From positions 1 to 34,832 of the forward strand of contig NZ_JAMXOT010000153.1 of assembly GCF_024220515.1 (NCBI RefSeq): a stretch of 34,832 nucleotides of DNA, read 5' to 3'. This document shows positions 24,786 through 34,441 of this stretch, piece after piece. Under the pieces are notes generated by a model. The model ran no database searches. It was not told where the DNA came from and was given only the letters and a program-made list of their open reading frames with translations. The position numbers and the translations under genes were made by a program. The stretch is from Oscillatoria sp. HE19RPO. Lineage in GTDB: Bacteria; Cyanobacteriota; Cyanobacteriia; Cyanobacteriales; Laspinemataceae. Every line of letters starts with the position of its first letter. Position 1 is the stretch's first letter.

Positions 24786-26747
24786 ATGGGAAAATTCATC
24801 GCAAAAAAACGGTCCCTGACTACCCAACTTACGGTCTCTGTCACGACTTTAACCCTGGTCGCGATGGCGACTATTACAGCAATCTCAGTTTGGAGTCAGC
24901 AACAGACTCTGCGTAAACAACTCGAACGACAAGCCGATCAGTTACTGGAGACAATCTCCATTAGCTTGGGCGATGCGTTGAGCGCAGGAAACGAACAGTT
25001 TCTGCAAACCCTTGTGGCGGAGAACCAGCGACGAGAAATCGCTCTTTCTACGCGGATTTATCAAACCGACGGACAAGTCATCGCGGAGGATTCTCCCCAG
25101 GTTGGACCAAGCGCTGAGGGAGAACCCTTGGTGGGGCAAGTGCTAGAGACAAATCGAACGCTATTTCGGTGGCAGGATAACCGTTTGATTGCGCTTAAAG
25201 CGGTGATCGTAGAAGGCAACCCAGTGGCTGCCTTGCGGATTGAGATGTCTACGGCCCTGTTAGATCGGAAAATGTTGGAGGCGATCGCAACGGGACTTCT
25301 AGCGATTCTGGTCACGGGATTTGTGGCCGTGATTGTGGCGCGAAAACTGGCCCAGTCGATCGCCGGACCGTTGTACCAGTTGGGTTCGGCCACGGAAGGG
25401 ATTGCGGAAGGGGACTTCACCCAAACCATTGAGATTCCAGCTTATGAGGAAATTGGCCTGCTGGCTCACTCGTTCAACACCATGAGCGATCGCCTCCGGG
25501 AACTTTTTGAAAACATGGCCGATCGCACGGCGGACCTGCATCAAAGCGAAGCGAAAAATGTAGCCTTACTCATGGCCATTCCCGATTTGATGTTTGGATT
25601 CAGCCAAGAGGGCACCTTTATTGATTACAAAGGAGGAAGAGGGGATACCATCTTAAAACCCCAAGGGGAGTTGTTACAAAAAAGCGTGGAATTAGTTTTT
25701 CCTCCAGAACTGGCGGATCTTTATTTAAAATACGTTAATAGCACCTTACAAACTCGGGAAATTCAGGTTTTTGAATATGAGTGGTTTATCAACGGCAAGC
25801 GTCGCCATTTTGAAGCGCGATTTGCCGTGTGCGGGCAAGATGAAGTGCTCGCTATTGTTCGGGATATTACCGAAGGTAAATTAGCTCAATTTGAACTGCA
25901 ACAAGCCAAAGAATCCGCCGAAGCCGCGAATTATGCCAAAAGTGTCTTCTTAGCCAACATGAGTCACGAGCTGAGAACTCCCCTAAATGCCATTATTGGT
26001 TATACGGATTTATTGGAGGAAGAGGCGGAAGAGTTAGGATATGAAGATTTTATTTCCGACTTGACAAAAATCAGACAAGCCGGAAAAAATTTGATGGGAA
26101 TTATCAGCGATGTGCTGGATATTTCTAAATTAGAAGCGGGGAAAATGACGTTATGCTTAGAAACGTTTGATATTTCTACGTTGCTGTTAGAAGTGCAAAC
26201 GACGGTTTTGCCGTTAGTTCAGAAAAATGGCAATACCCTGGAAATCCAATGCCCGCGCAATATGGGCAGTATGCACGCCGATCGCACCAAGGTGAAGCAG
26301 GTGTTGTTAAATCTGCTGAGTAATGCGGCTAAATTTACGGAATCCGGGATGATTTCTATGTCTGTTAAAAAGATTAGAAAGGAAAAAACCGCCAAGGATG
26401 AGCCAACTCAATCTCCCTCCCTATCTCCGGCGGACTCTCCCACAGAATCTGAGGAAGTCAACGCAACGGAATATGCGATTTTTCGGGTGAAGGATACGGG
26501 AATCGGCATCACCCCGGAACAGAAGCAGCATATCTTTAAGGCGTTTGCCCAAGCTGACCCCTCAACCACGCGCAAATATGGCGGGACGGGTTTAGGGTTG
26601 GCGATCGGTCAACGGTTTTGCAAGTTGATGGGGGGTAAGATTTTTGTGGACAGTCAGGCTGAGGGCGGATCGACCTTTACCGTCTGTCTTCCGGTGATGG
26701 TCAAACCTCCCAAGAATGTATCATGGTCCGTAGAAAAGTATAATTAA
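24786..26747 (+). CDS. Membrane sensor histidine kinase (HAMP-PAS-HisKA-HATPase), paralogue A
   Basis: A 653-residue transmembrane kinase. TM1 is at about 17-36, a periplasmic sensor of about 125 residues at 37-162, TM2 at about 165-185, HAMP at 186-240 and PAS at about 256-366, with IPDLMFGFSQEGTFIDYKGG. The phospho-acceptor box is NMSHELRTPLN (His394), the N box LLNLLSNAAKF, G1 DTGIGI, the F box FKAFAQAD and G2 GGTGLGLA. All catalytic motifs are intact. A low-complexity Ser/Pro/Glu insert (about 537-560) sits in the ATPase domain. There is no receiver domain and no response regulator nearby. It shares layout and long identical blocks with the kinase at 28167. Start ATG at 24786. Confidence 0.95.
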   Translation: MGKFIAKKRSLTTQLTVSVTTLTLVAMATITAISVWSQQQTLRKQLERQADQLLETISISLGDALSAGNEQFLQTLVAENQRREIALSTRIYQTDGQVIAEDSPQVGPSAEGEPLVGQVLETNRTLFRWQDNRLIALKAVIVEGNPVAALRIEMSTALLDRKMLEAIATGLLAILVTGFVAVIVARKLAQSIAGPLYQLGSATEGIAEGDFTQTIEIPAYEEIGLLAHSFNTMSDRLRELFENMADRTADLHQSEAKNVALLMAIPDLMFGFSQEGTFIDYKGGRGDTILKPQGELLQKSVELVFPPELADLYLKYVNSTLQTREIQVFEYEWFINGKRRHFEARFAVCGQDEVLAIVRDITEGKLAQFELQQAKESAEAANYAKSVFLANMSHELRTPLNAIIGYTDLLEEEAEELGYEDFISDLTKIRQAGKNLMGIISDVLDISKLEAGKMTLCLETFDISTLLLEVQTTVLPLVQKNGNTLEIQCPRNMGSMHADRTKVKQVLLNLLSNAAKFTESGMISMSVKKIRKEKTAKDEPTQSPSLSPADSPTESEEVNATEYAIFRVKDTGIGITPEQKQHIFKAFAQADPSTTRKYGGTGLGLAIGQRFCKLMGGKIFVDSQAEGGSTFTVCLPVMVKPPKNVSWSVEKYN

Positions 26748-28166
26748 GCGCAAGGGGGTCTGGGAGATAGCTCAAGGGATTTTAGGGGAGAACTGCCCTG
26801 TCTTTGAGGGGGAGGATGGCAAGATGAGATCGGCTGCCACAGAACACCCTGTTCCCGACTGTGCGATCGCCGGGGGTATAGAGATCCGGTGGGGGGTGTT
26901 GAGTGCGATCGCCCTCATCCCTCCTGTGGATTTTACCCACAGACCCCTACCCCCACTTTCCTGGAGCAGTGTTCCCGGGAAACGGACACCGGATTTCCTT
27001 TCTCGGCAAAAATTTTTAACCTCTTGCGGGTACAAGGTTTCAGGATTCGGATGCAGCCGGGAACACTGGGTTAAGAGAATCGCTTGAGTTTTGATGAAAT
27101 TTTTTCTGGGCTATGAAAAAAAAATCCGTAAAATTACTGAGGGATCGATCGCCTCAACATCCGGTCAACGGGATTTGGTAGAATGATCGAGTCATTGGAG
27201 TATTCTGCATGGGATTGACTTAAAAGGGCAGTCAATCCGATGGGAGCCAGGGTAATCGGTGAGTATAACTACTCGCGATCGCCCTGAATTTCGGACCGGC
27301 AAAGCTGACAGGAGCCAAGGTCGATCGTCTAGGACATCGGTAACCGGATCAGATCAAGAGGACAAGAAACCGGGTGGGTGGCCCAAAGCAAGTTACTCAT
27401 GAGTAAAAATTTTGTGAAGAAGCCCGGTTGTCTTCCCCCTAATGATAGATCCTCCAAACGATTCTCCTGGGACAGTTGGCTTCATCCAAACCAGACCGCC
27501 CTTTGTTGGGGAAAAACAGCGGTGGCGCTCAAGCGCTCATTGAGTAGCGATCGCGCATCTATGCCCATTTTGATTCAGGGACTCTCAATCAACCGAACCC
27601 GTATCGCTCCCCGAGGGCATTGGTGGGCGAGCATTTCATAATACCATTGAGTTCTTAATCTACCATCGCTGTGCCCACCCAAACCGTACCCTCATGTTCA
27701 AAACCAACTTAAGAACAATCGCGCAGGTGAGTTCGATCTCCTTGGCGATCGAGTGGGGTTGTCAATCCGTACCCGCATCGTCTCAAGACCTCTCGCCATC
27801 CAGTTTAACCAGGGTCCCGAGGACCGACGGCGATCGTTTCATTCTCCTGAATGGGATCACTCCTTCCCACCTCGATCTAGGGGTTCCTGGGCTCATGAGG
27901 TACAGATATTTAGAGGAGACGAGTGCGTTTGCGGAGCCTGTGCCTCAGCACAAACATCTTGCTCCCTATTGTCCCAACCGAGCAAGATGCTCGCACTCCA
28001 AAAACGTACCTGAGCACTGTGGGAAACGCTATATACTCCACAGCCAGAAGGTCCAAGCTCGACTCCCCCAGTTTGCAGAAACTGTCCAACTTGATAGAGT
28101 GGCTCCGGGTCAATGTCAGGTCGAAATGCCGGAGTTATATGTAAGGGTACAAGATAGGTGAGTGGC
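26748..28166. other. 1.4-kb gap between the two paralogous kinases
   Basis: No gene is convincing. Overlapping frames on both strands at 26772-27087 have no family features. At about 27361-27440 there is a degenerate copy of the AGAAACCCGG repeat also seen at 7.2 kb. A 155-codon frame (27694-28161) runs into the second kinase start, but it crosses an inverted repeat and has Cys/His-rich, patternless composition in its second half. Its first 35 residues could be a decayed exported protein. Confidence 0.45.
27955..27989. repeat. Inverted repeat CATCTTGCTC / GAGCAAGATG
   Basis: Perfect 10-bp arms with a 15-base loop, of the interspersed-repeat kind. It falls within the doubtful frame upstream of the second kinase. 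Confidence 0.7.
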
Positions 28167-30065
28167 ATGGTTATCTTTAACAGGAAAAAAGGGCTTTCCC
28201 TTGCCAGCAAACTAACTTTAGCCATGACCACGTTAGCAATCGTCACCGTGGGCAGTGTCACCGGGCTTTTCCTTCGCCGTACCCAACAAAACTTTCACAG
28301 CGAACTCGAAAATCAAGCTGAAATCGTCCTGAAGACCTTAGCTGCCACCACTGCTCATGCCCTCCAGAACCAACAGTCTGACTTTTTAGAAGAAATCCTA
28401 GAACAACTCGGCAGTGAGGAAATTTTGGTCAGCGGGCGGATCTATGCCACCGATGGACGAATTGTGGCGGATATCTATAGCGATGATATTTGGCGCTACA
28501 ATACCGAACCCGATGCCTTGGGGGTGATTCTGGTTAACAGCAACCAGACCGTCTTTGAATGGCAACGCGATCGCCTGATTGCCGGAAAAGCCGTCACCCG
28601 CGAGGAGCAACTCCTAGGCGCTGTCAGTATCGGCCTCTCCACTGCCGAGTTGCGTGCCAAAATGGCATCGGTTCGCAATCAAGGGATCGTGGCCGCAATC
28701 AGCGCTACCCTAGCGGGTACTCTCTTCGCCTTGTTCCTGGCTCGTTCCATCACCCGCCCTTTACAGGAAATGACCGCCGCCACTGAACGCCTTGCCGAAG
28801 GGGACCTGGATCAAACCATCGTTGTCGGCAGCCATGACGAGTTGTTTCTGCTGGCGGAATCCTTTAACAGCATGACCGAGCAACTCAAAGCCTCGATCGC
28901 CACCCTAGAGGAGCGTGCGGAAGCATTGCACCACAGTGAATCCAAAAATCGCGCCCTTTTAGAGGCGATTCCCGATTTAATGTTGCAATTTAGTCAAGAT
29001 GGGACCTTTATGGACTTTAAGGGGGGAAGGGGCGATACCCTCCTGCGACCCGCCGGAGAGTTATTAACTCAAAATCTCGACAGTATTTTACCCCCAGGAT
29101 TAGCCCGTCTCTATTTAAAATATGTCCATATTGCCCTAGAAACCGATGATACCCAGGTCTTTGAATATGATTGGTTTATTAATGAAACCCGTCGTTATTT
29201 TGAGGTCCGCATGGTGGTCAGCGGTCATCAACAAGTTTTGGCTATTATTCGGGATATCACGGCGAATAAATTAACTCAATTAGAATTAGAACAGGCCAAA
29301 GAAGCAGCGGAAGCCGCGAGTCATGCTAAAAGTATGTTTCTCGCCACCATGAGCCACGAGTTGCGAACTCCTCTGAATGCGATTCTCGGCTATAGTGACC
29401 TATTGCGGGATCAGGCTCAAGAAGATGGTTTAGAGGAATTTGTCGCAGATTTAGACCAAATTCATCAATCCGGTTTGAATTTGCTCACCATTATTAGTGA
29501 TATTCTGGATATTTCTAAAATTGAAGCCGGTCATACCAAGCTTTATTTAGAACGGTTTAATATGGCGGCCCTGATTGCGGAAGTGCAAAGTCATACCCAG
29601 TTGTCAATTTTGAAAAATAGCAATCAACTAGAGGTTAAGTATGGAGATGACCTGGGGACCATGACGGGCGATCGCACCAAGGTCAAGCAGGTCCTGCTCA
29701 ATCTCCTCAGTAATGCCGCCAAGTTTACCCATAATGGACAAATCACCTTTTCTATAGACCGGATTGAAGCAGTGACTCCCAATGGAGACCCGGACCCCAA
29801 TCCCGATGGAGCAATTTTCGTATTTACTGTCACTGATACCGGGATTGGCATGACTCCCGAACAAATCGAGAAAATATTTCAGCCTTTTGTGCAAGCGGAT
29901 GAGAAATATACCCGCAAATATGGGGGGACGGGTTTAGGATTGGCGATCGGTCAGAATTTCTGTCACATGATGGGGGGGAATATTACGGTGGAAAGTCAAC
30001 CCGGCGTGGGGTCTAGTTTCACCTGCCGCCTTCCTGCCGTGGTTCATAAACCTGAAGGGACTTAG
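28167..30065 (+). CDS. Membrane sensor histidine kinase (HAMP-PAS-HisKA-HATPase), paralogue B
   Basis: A 632-residue kinase from the ATG at 28167; a GTG at 28158 is also in frame. AGGTGAG ends six bases before the ATG and favours it. TM1 is at about 17-37, the periplasmic sensor spans about 38-170, and TM2 is near 175-192. HAMP follows (SITRPLQEMTAATERLAEGD), then PAS (IPDLMLQFSQDGTFMDFKGG), the His box TMSHELRTPLN (His397), the N box LLNLLSNAAKF, G1 DTGIGM and G2 GGTGLGLA. The cytoplasmic half is nearly collinear with the kinase at 24786, while the periplasmic part is much less similar. So the two probably arose by duplication and now sense different signals. It lacks the low-complexity insert of its paralogue. 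No receiver or regulator is adjacent. Confidence 0.95.
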   Translation: MVIFNRKKGLSLASKLTLAMTTLAIVTVGSVTGLFLRRTQQNFHSELENQAEIVLKTLAATTAHALQNQQSDFLEEILEQLGSEEILVSGRIYATDGRIVADIYSDDIWRYNTEPDALGVILVNSNQTVFEWQRDRLIAGKAVTREEQLLGAVSIGLSTAELRAKMASVRNQGIVAAISATLAGTLFALFLARSITRPLQEMTAATERLAEGDLDQTIVVGSHDELFLLAESFNSMTEQLKASIATLEERAEALHHSESKNRALLEAIPDLMLQFSQDGTFMDFKGGRGDTLLRPAGELLTQNLDSILPPGLARLYLKYVHIALETDDTQVFEYDWFINETRRYFEVRMVVSGHQQVLAIIRDITANKLTQLELEQAKEAAEAASHAKSMFLATMSHELRTPLNAILGYSDLLRDQAQEDGLEEFVADLDQIHQSGLNLLTIISDILDISKIEAGHTKLYLERFNMAALIAEVQSHTQLSILKNSNQLEVKYGDDLGTMTGDRTKVKQVLLNLLSNAAKFTHNGQITFSIDRIEAVTPNGDPDPNPDGAIFVFTVTDTGIGMTPEQIEKIFQPFVQADEKYTRKYGGTGLGLAIGQNFCHMMGGNITVESQPGVGSSFTCRLPAVVHKPEGT

Positions 30066-30088
30066 GGTTTTTGTGGCAGTTTGCCATC

Positions 30089-30122
30089 AAAAAGGGGAGA
30101 CACTCCAGTGCCTCCCCTTTTT
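30089..30122. terminator. Bidirectional terminator between kinase B and psb35
   Basis: Stem AAAAAGGGGAG (30089-30099) and CTCCCCTTTTT (30112-30122) around a 12-base loop. With A and T runs on either side it can end both the kinase transcript and the convergent minus-strand gene. Confidence 0.9.
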
Positions 30123-30183
30123 TATTCAGGATTGAACCCCGCATGATTCACCGAAGCGGGGTCTAATGTTCTATTTTGACCGA

Positions 30184-30411
30184 TTAAGAGGGCAGATTGC
30201 TGCTGGTATAGGCATCCACCTCGAAGGCGGGGACTCGGGTGCTGTAGTCGATATCAGTTCCGGTAATCGATTCAGCTAGAGTTTCAAAGGACTCAGAACG
30301 CCAGTTCCGCTCATGGATGGGTTTGGACTGTTCGCCTCGGAAGTAAGCTTGGGTCCCTAATACGGCGACCGCAACCCAACCGACGACAAATAAAGCAGTT
30401 AAGAGAATCAT
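30184..30411 (-). CDS. psb35: Photosystem II assembly protein Psb35 (probable)
   Basis: A 75-residue single-span thylakoid protein. The N-terminal span (ILLTALFVVGWVAVAVLG, 2-19) is followed by TQAYFRGEQSKPIHERNWRS and a soluble tail ending VDAYTSSNLPS. This matches my memory of the Psb35 family, which stabilises the CP47 assembly module and its high-light-inducible partners in Synechocystis. I chose the ATG at 30411, not the TTG two codons upstream, because AGG lies seven bases before it. It converges on kinase B and has its own 3' terminator. The alternative is an unrelated small membrane protein with a similar span. Confidence 0.65.
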   Translation of the reverse strand: MILLTALFVVGWVAVAVLGTQAYFRGEQSKPIHERNWRSESFETLAESITGTDIDYSTRVPAFEVDAYTSSNLPS

Positions 30412-30550
30412 GGTCAACCTCGCTGTAAAGCTTTGTGAACTTATGTAAATAAATGTAACAGACGGGTTGATGGTTTGTCAAGGGGTGATAAATTAAAAGG
30501 TTTTGGAATTGCTTAGGGGGCCTTTCCTGGGTTGTGATTGGGGGGAGACC

Positions 30551-30588
30551 TAACCCCCCAGCCCCCTTCCCTAGGAGGGAAGGGGGGG
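30551..30588. repeat. G/C-rich interspersed hairpin repeat
   Basis: CCCCCTTCCCTAGGAGGGAAGGGGG forms a strong hairpin. It is the same repeat family as the hairpin inside the MITE at 1108-1217. Minus- and plus-strand frames over it are translated repeat. Confidence 0.75.
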
Positions 30589-30634
30589 CCGGAAATCAAA
30601 GCTCCTCCTCGCTCCTCCTCGTGACTTGGCTCTG

Positions 30635-30746
30635 TAGCCCCGTCAATGTAGGGGCGTATTGCATACGCCCTGGGGCGCAAGCATTTACTCCGACACATAA
30701 CTTCTTTCCGTTGAACATTTGGAGGATTTATATTTTGCAATCCCCT
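30635..30746. repeat. 112-bp direct repeat, left copy
   Basis: It runs from TAGCCCCGTCAATG to TTTTGCAATCCCCT. Identical to 30961-31072 except for one base (G at 30724, T at 31050). The copies are 326 bp apart. Each contains a short GGGGCGTATTGCATACGCCC palindrome. Confidence 0.93.
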
Positions 30747-30821
30747 TAATTCAACGTCACGACTTCAGTCGTTCTCTTAGGCAACTCCAAAAAATAAAAT
30801 CTCCAAAACGTTCGTTCGTAG

Positions 30822-30946
30822 TAATACGGAATCCGGTTGTCAAAGGTCTGTCAAAACCCGCAGGCTGAAGCCTGGGGCTATACGGACAAAGCCCGCCTGC
30901 GCGGGCTAATACAGAAAACCGACTTTTAACAACCGGATTTGGTATA
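30822..30946. mobile_element. 125-bp MITE with ATCCGGTTGT ends
   Basis: The left end reads AATACGGAATCCGGTTGTCA and the right end is the inverse of ATACCAAATCCGGTTGTTAA, giving imperfect inverted ends of about 24 bp. The interior holds the palindrome AGCCCGCCTGCGCGGGCT. It lies between the two copies of the 112-bp direct repeat. Confidence 0.75.
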
Positions 30947-30960
30947 ACTGCTCAACGAAG

Positions 30961-31072
30961 TAGCCCCGTCAATGTAGGGGCGTATTGCATACGCCCTGGG
31001 GCGCAAGCATTTACTCCGACACATAACTTCTTTCCGTTGAACATTTGGATGATTTATATTTTGCAATCCCCT
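30961..31072. repeat. 112-bp direct repeat, right copy
   Basis: Second copy of 30635-30746, with one mismatch. The remaining 110 bp to the helicase gene contain only a hairpin, GTGTCA...TGACAC (about 31142-31164), possibly ending the helicase transcript. Confidence 0.93.
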
Positions 31073-31183
31073 AAGCCGCATCATGCACCCATATCCGGCT
31101 TTAGCTGTAGTCCCCATACAGGCGGCAGAGCCGCAAGATGTGCGTGTCACGGCAGAGCCATGACACGAGGAAATTGCCCGTGA

Positions 31184-34100
31184 TTACCCTGCATCTACCC
31201 TAGAAGTTCTGTATCTCACAAAGTGGTCTAACAGGTTTTTAAAAAGGGGATTTCCAAAAGTGAGAAAGTATAGCGAGGGATTCTCTTCATACCGTTGTGG
31301 AGAGAAGGTGACGAGATAGGACTGGGATTGATAACGCAGTTGAAATATCCCCTCGGAAACGGGATGAAATTCGATGCCGAGTTGTTTAAAAATTTGGGAA
31401 TTGATAAACAAATCTTGGATATTTTCTGGTATAATAGGACTTAAAGGTAACGGTTTGCTAATCTCTTTCAGGTCGGATTCTACATCGATTTCTACCATTT
31501 CATCCAGGGCGGGACGGAGGGGCGGGGTTTCTAATACCGTCTCGAATTCACTGAGCATCACCCCTTCTTCTTCCGGATCTGCACTCATCACCGCGCGTTC
31601 GATGAAGGTGGGAACGCGGGCTAAAATGGGTTGGAGATTACCGACGATGGATTGGAAGGCATTGATACGATCGCGCAGTTTTTTATAAACCTTGGCCTCC
31701 ACTGTGCCATCATAATAAAAGTTATGAATCCTCACGGTTTCATACCGTTGTCCGATGCGGTCTAACCGGCCAATTCGTTGTTCCACCCGCATCGGATTCC
31801 AAGGCATATCATAGTTAATTAAAATGCCGCAGGTTTGCAGGTTTAGCCCTTCCGAGGCGGATTCGGTACAGAGTAAAATTTTGATGATTCCTTCTCGAAA
31901 TTGGGATTTAATTTGCTCTTTGGGCAAGGTTTTCCAGGTTCCCGCCTCGTAGAGTTCGCCCCCTCGTCCGGAATAGCAAGCGACTTGCGACCCATATAAG
32001 TGCTGTAAGTTAGTTCGCAAATAGTCCATTGTGTCGGTGTATTGGGTAAACACGATCGCACTTTCTCGCTGGTTGAGTTCTTGGCGCAAAATTGTGATAA
32101 AATAAGACAGTTTGCTATCCTCGCCGGTATTTTCAAATTGCCGGAGTAAGTTTTCTAAATAGGCGATTTCTTCCGGATCCGTTGGTTCAAAATAGGACTC
32201 CAGTCCTTCGAGGATGGCATCATCGGCATCCTCTAAATCGTTGAAGTCATCGGGGGTAATACTGATGCCATCGAGTCGGCGTTGCAAGGATTCGCGGATG
32301 GCAGAAAAGGAACTGGTGAGGCGTTTGCGGTAGAGGGTCATCAGGAATCCTAACGCTTTGCGGTTGTCTTTTTGGGCACGATTATAAAAGTGGCGAACAT
32401 AGTCACTGACGGCGCAATAGAGAGGGATTTCCCGATCGCATTCTAAGACGATCGCATGATCCTGCACTTCCCGTTGAGGAATATCGCGATCCAACAATCC
32501 TCGGCGATAATATTGGCGCAAGGTATCCCGGGTGTGGCGAAACATCAAATCTTTGAGGGGAGTATTGACGGTTAAATATTGGCGAGAAGCGGCGATAAAC
32601 GGTTCGTCTTCAGTATAATGTTTGGCATTGACGATCGCCTTGCCATTTTTCCAGATATCCTGGAGTTTGTATGCCATCAGGCGATCGCTTTTTTGCAGGT
32701 AGTCTTGAAATCGGGAACAAGGAGAACCCCCTTCCTGGATATAACTGACTGCCATTTGTTGCCAGAATTCTAAGGTTTGGCGATTGGGTTTGTCGGAAAG
32801 GGAGGCAAAATACTCGCAAAAGTTCTCGGAATAGGACCAATGTCCCTGTAATCCCAACAGATTCAATAAATCGAACACTTCCACCGCATCAATTTGCATC
32901 GGTGTGGCAGAGAGTAACAACAGGGACCGGGTTTTTGTTTTCAATTGCTGCATTAATTGCAGCAGACGATTGGGGGTTTCTTTGCGATTTTGGGGACTTT
33001 GGCGGCGGGCATGATGTGCTTCATCTAAGACAACTAAATCCCAGGGTTCTGCTGCCAACAGTTCCGCCATGCGATCGCTGCGTCGAACTAGATGGGAGGA
33101 GGCGATCGCTAAGTTTTGACTATTCCAAGGATTTGCCGAAGTGGGAGGAGTGGCGGAGGATAAGCGGGAGTCTGCGGGAATGAATTGCCCTTGTTGATAA
33201 CTCCAAAAATGTAAGTTAAATTTTTCTCGAAGTTCTTCATGCCATTGGGGTTGAATACTGGCAGGGGCTAAAATTAAAATCCGTTCCGCTTTTTTGCTAA
33301 TCAGTAAATAGCGTAAAATTAATCCAGTTTCGATAGTTTTGCCCAACCCCACCTCATCGGCAATCAGAAAATTTTGGGGGAACTTTTCCGCAAATCGGCG
33401 AAGGATTTTGATTTGATGGGGCCAAGGTTGAATCGGGATTGATTTTAGACAAAAATCCAGACAACCGGGAGATTCATGTAAATTCAATAAAGTTTGAAAT
33501 GCTTGCCATTCTGCCTCTAAATCCGTCTCAGGAATCGCCACGGGTGAGGGTTCAGAAATCACAGGTTCTGGAGTAGGCGGTGGGGAAGCGGGTAAGGGTC
33601 GAGTATCAAATTCCGTTTGAGGCGTCCAAGTTGGGGGGGAGGTGGGACTGTAGTGGAGGAGTTTATTTTTGACTGCTTCGGGAATGTCAAAAATCCGGAC
33701 ATTGGGGGATAAATTGTTCCACAATTGTTCAAAACGGAAGATTTCCTCATCCACTCGTTCCAAGTCCCGTCCCCCTTCCCAGGAACAATAAACATGGAAA
33801 GATTCTACATTGTTTTCCCAACCGGCGACGGATTCGTTATTAGACCCGCTAAAGGCGATTTTGTCTCCCTGGTTGTCGAGTAAGATGCCAACTTTTTCAT
33901 GGAAGAGATGATGGCGATCGCAAACGGTGTGAGAGTCTTCAGGAATGCCGGTAGTTTTGAGAGGAACAGCGATTTTAATATCAAGATAGAGGTTTTGAAT
34001 CAACCAACTAAGAATTTCAAAATGTTTGAGTTGGGCAAAGTTTTCCGGGGGAGTCAATTCCGTATCCAAGCGAAAAGCAACCGCATCCCGGAGGGCGTAA

Positions 34101-34345
34101 CCTTCCTGAATTGCCGCTAAATCCTCGGGACTAAATTGACACCCCATAATCAAGCGAATCCGTCCCTGATTTTGCAACATCGCCCCCAATCCCCGCGCCA
34201 CCTTGCTGAGAATTGCGCTATTAAAAAAACCCGACTTGCGATCGTACTGAGTCGCGCATTCCAAAGCGGGGATATAAAAATCTGCGATCGGGTTGTTTTC
34301 ATTGCTGGAATAACTGATGCGCCAATCTTTATCTTGAAACTTCAT
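31184..34345 (-). CDS. SNF2-family helicase with N-terminal phospholipase D-like domain
   Basis: A protein of about 1,053 residues, apparently a DNA-acting motor with a fused nuclease-like domain. Residues 1-225 form a PLD-like domain with one HxK motif (FHEKVGILLD, His149, Lys151) followed by IAFSGSNNES. A Pro-rich linker (about 233-272) leads to a SNF2/RapA-type motor: DEVGLGKTIETG (Walker A, from 330), LDEAHH (440-445), LLLSATPMQ, the C-terminal VFTQYTD and SEGLNLQ, and the arginine-finger block QRIGRLDRIGQ. The last 170 residues are unassigned. The second ATG (34345) has better spacing from AGAGGG than the first (34348). Such fusions are found near bacterial defence loci; no other defence gene is in view, so it may act alone or in repair. 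Intact, no frameshift. Confidence 0.93.
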   Translation of the reverse strand: MKFQDKDWRISYSSNENNPIADFYIPALECATQYDRKSGFFNSAILSKVARGLGAMLQNQGRIRLIMGCQFSPEDLAAIQEGYALRDAVAFRLDTELTPPENFAQLKHFEILSWLIQNLYLDIKIAVPLKTTGIPEDSHTVCDRHHLFHEKVGILLDNQGDKIAFSGSNNESVAGWENNVESFHVYCSWEGGRDLERVDEEIFRFEQLWNNLSPNVRIFDIPEAVKNKLLHYSPTSPPTWTPQTEFDTRPLPASPPPTPEPVISEPSPVAIPETDLEAEWQAFQTLLNLHESPGCLDFCLKSIPIQPWPHQIKILRRFAEKFPQNFLIADEVGLGKTIETGLILRYLLISKKAERILILAPASIQPQWHEELREKFNLHFWSYQQGQFIPADSRLSSATPPTSANPWNSQNLAIASSHLVRRSDRMAELLAAEPWDLVVLDEAHHARRQSPQNRKETPNRLLQLMQQLKTKTRSLLLLSATPMQIDAVEVFDLLNLLGLQGHWSYSENFCEYFASLSDKPNRQTLEFWQQMAVSYIQEGGSPCSRFQDYLQKSDRLMAYKLQDIWKNGKAIVNAKHYTEDEPFIAASRQYLTVNTPLKDLMFRHTRDTLRQYYRRGLLDRDIPQREVQDHAIVLECDREIPLYCAVSDYVRHFYNRAQKDNRKALGFLMTLYRKRLTSSFSAIRESLQRRLDGISITPDDFNDLEDADDAILEGLESYFEPTDPEEIAYLENLLRQFENTGEDSKLSYFITILRQELNQRESAIVFTQYTDTMDYLRTNLQHLYGSQVACYSGRGGELYEAGTWKTLPKEQIKSQFREGIIKILLCTESASEGLNLQTCGILINYDMPWNPMRVEQRIGRLDRIGQRYETVRIHNFYYDGTVEAKVYKKLRDRINAFQSIVGNLQPILARVPTFIERAVMSADPEEEGVMLSEFETVLETPPLRPALDEMVEIDVESDLKEISKPLPLSPIIPENIQDLFINSQIFKQLGIEFHPVSEGIFQLRYQSQSYLVTFSPQRYEENPSLYFLTFGNPLFKNLLDHFVRYRTSRVDAG

Positions 34346-34441
34346 CATTTCCCTCTGAATTTCATCTCTAAATTATATTAAATTAACTTGCATAAAATGT
34401 TAAAACGTCTTCTCCACCTCGGGTCCCCTCCCCTTGGCAAG

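Noticed and set aside
27694-28161. 155-codon frame before kinase B
   Set aside because: It crosses an inverted repeat, its composition is patternless, and no start signal supports it. A decayed gene remains possible for the first 35 residues.
30513-31150. Frames of 71-75 codons near 30.5-31.1 kb
   Set aside because: They repeat the same residues in both copies of the 112-bp direct repeat, so they are translations of repeats.
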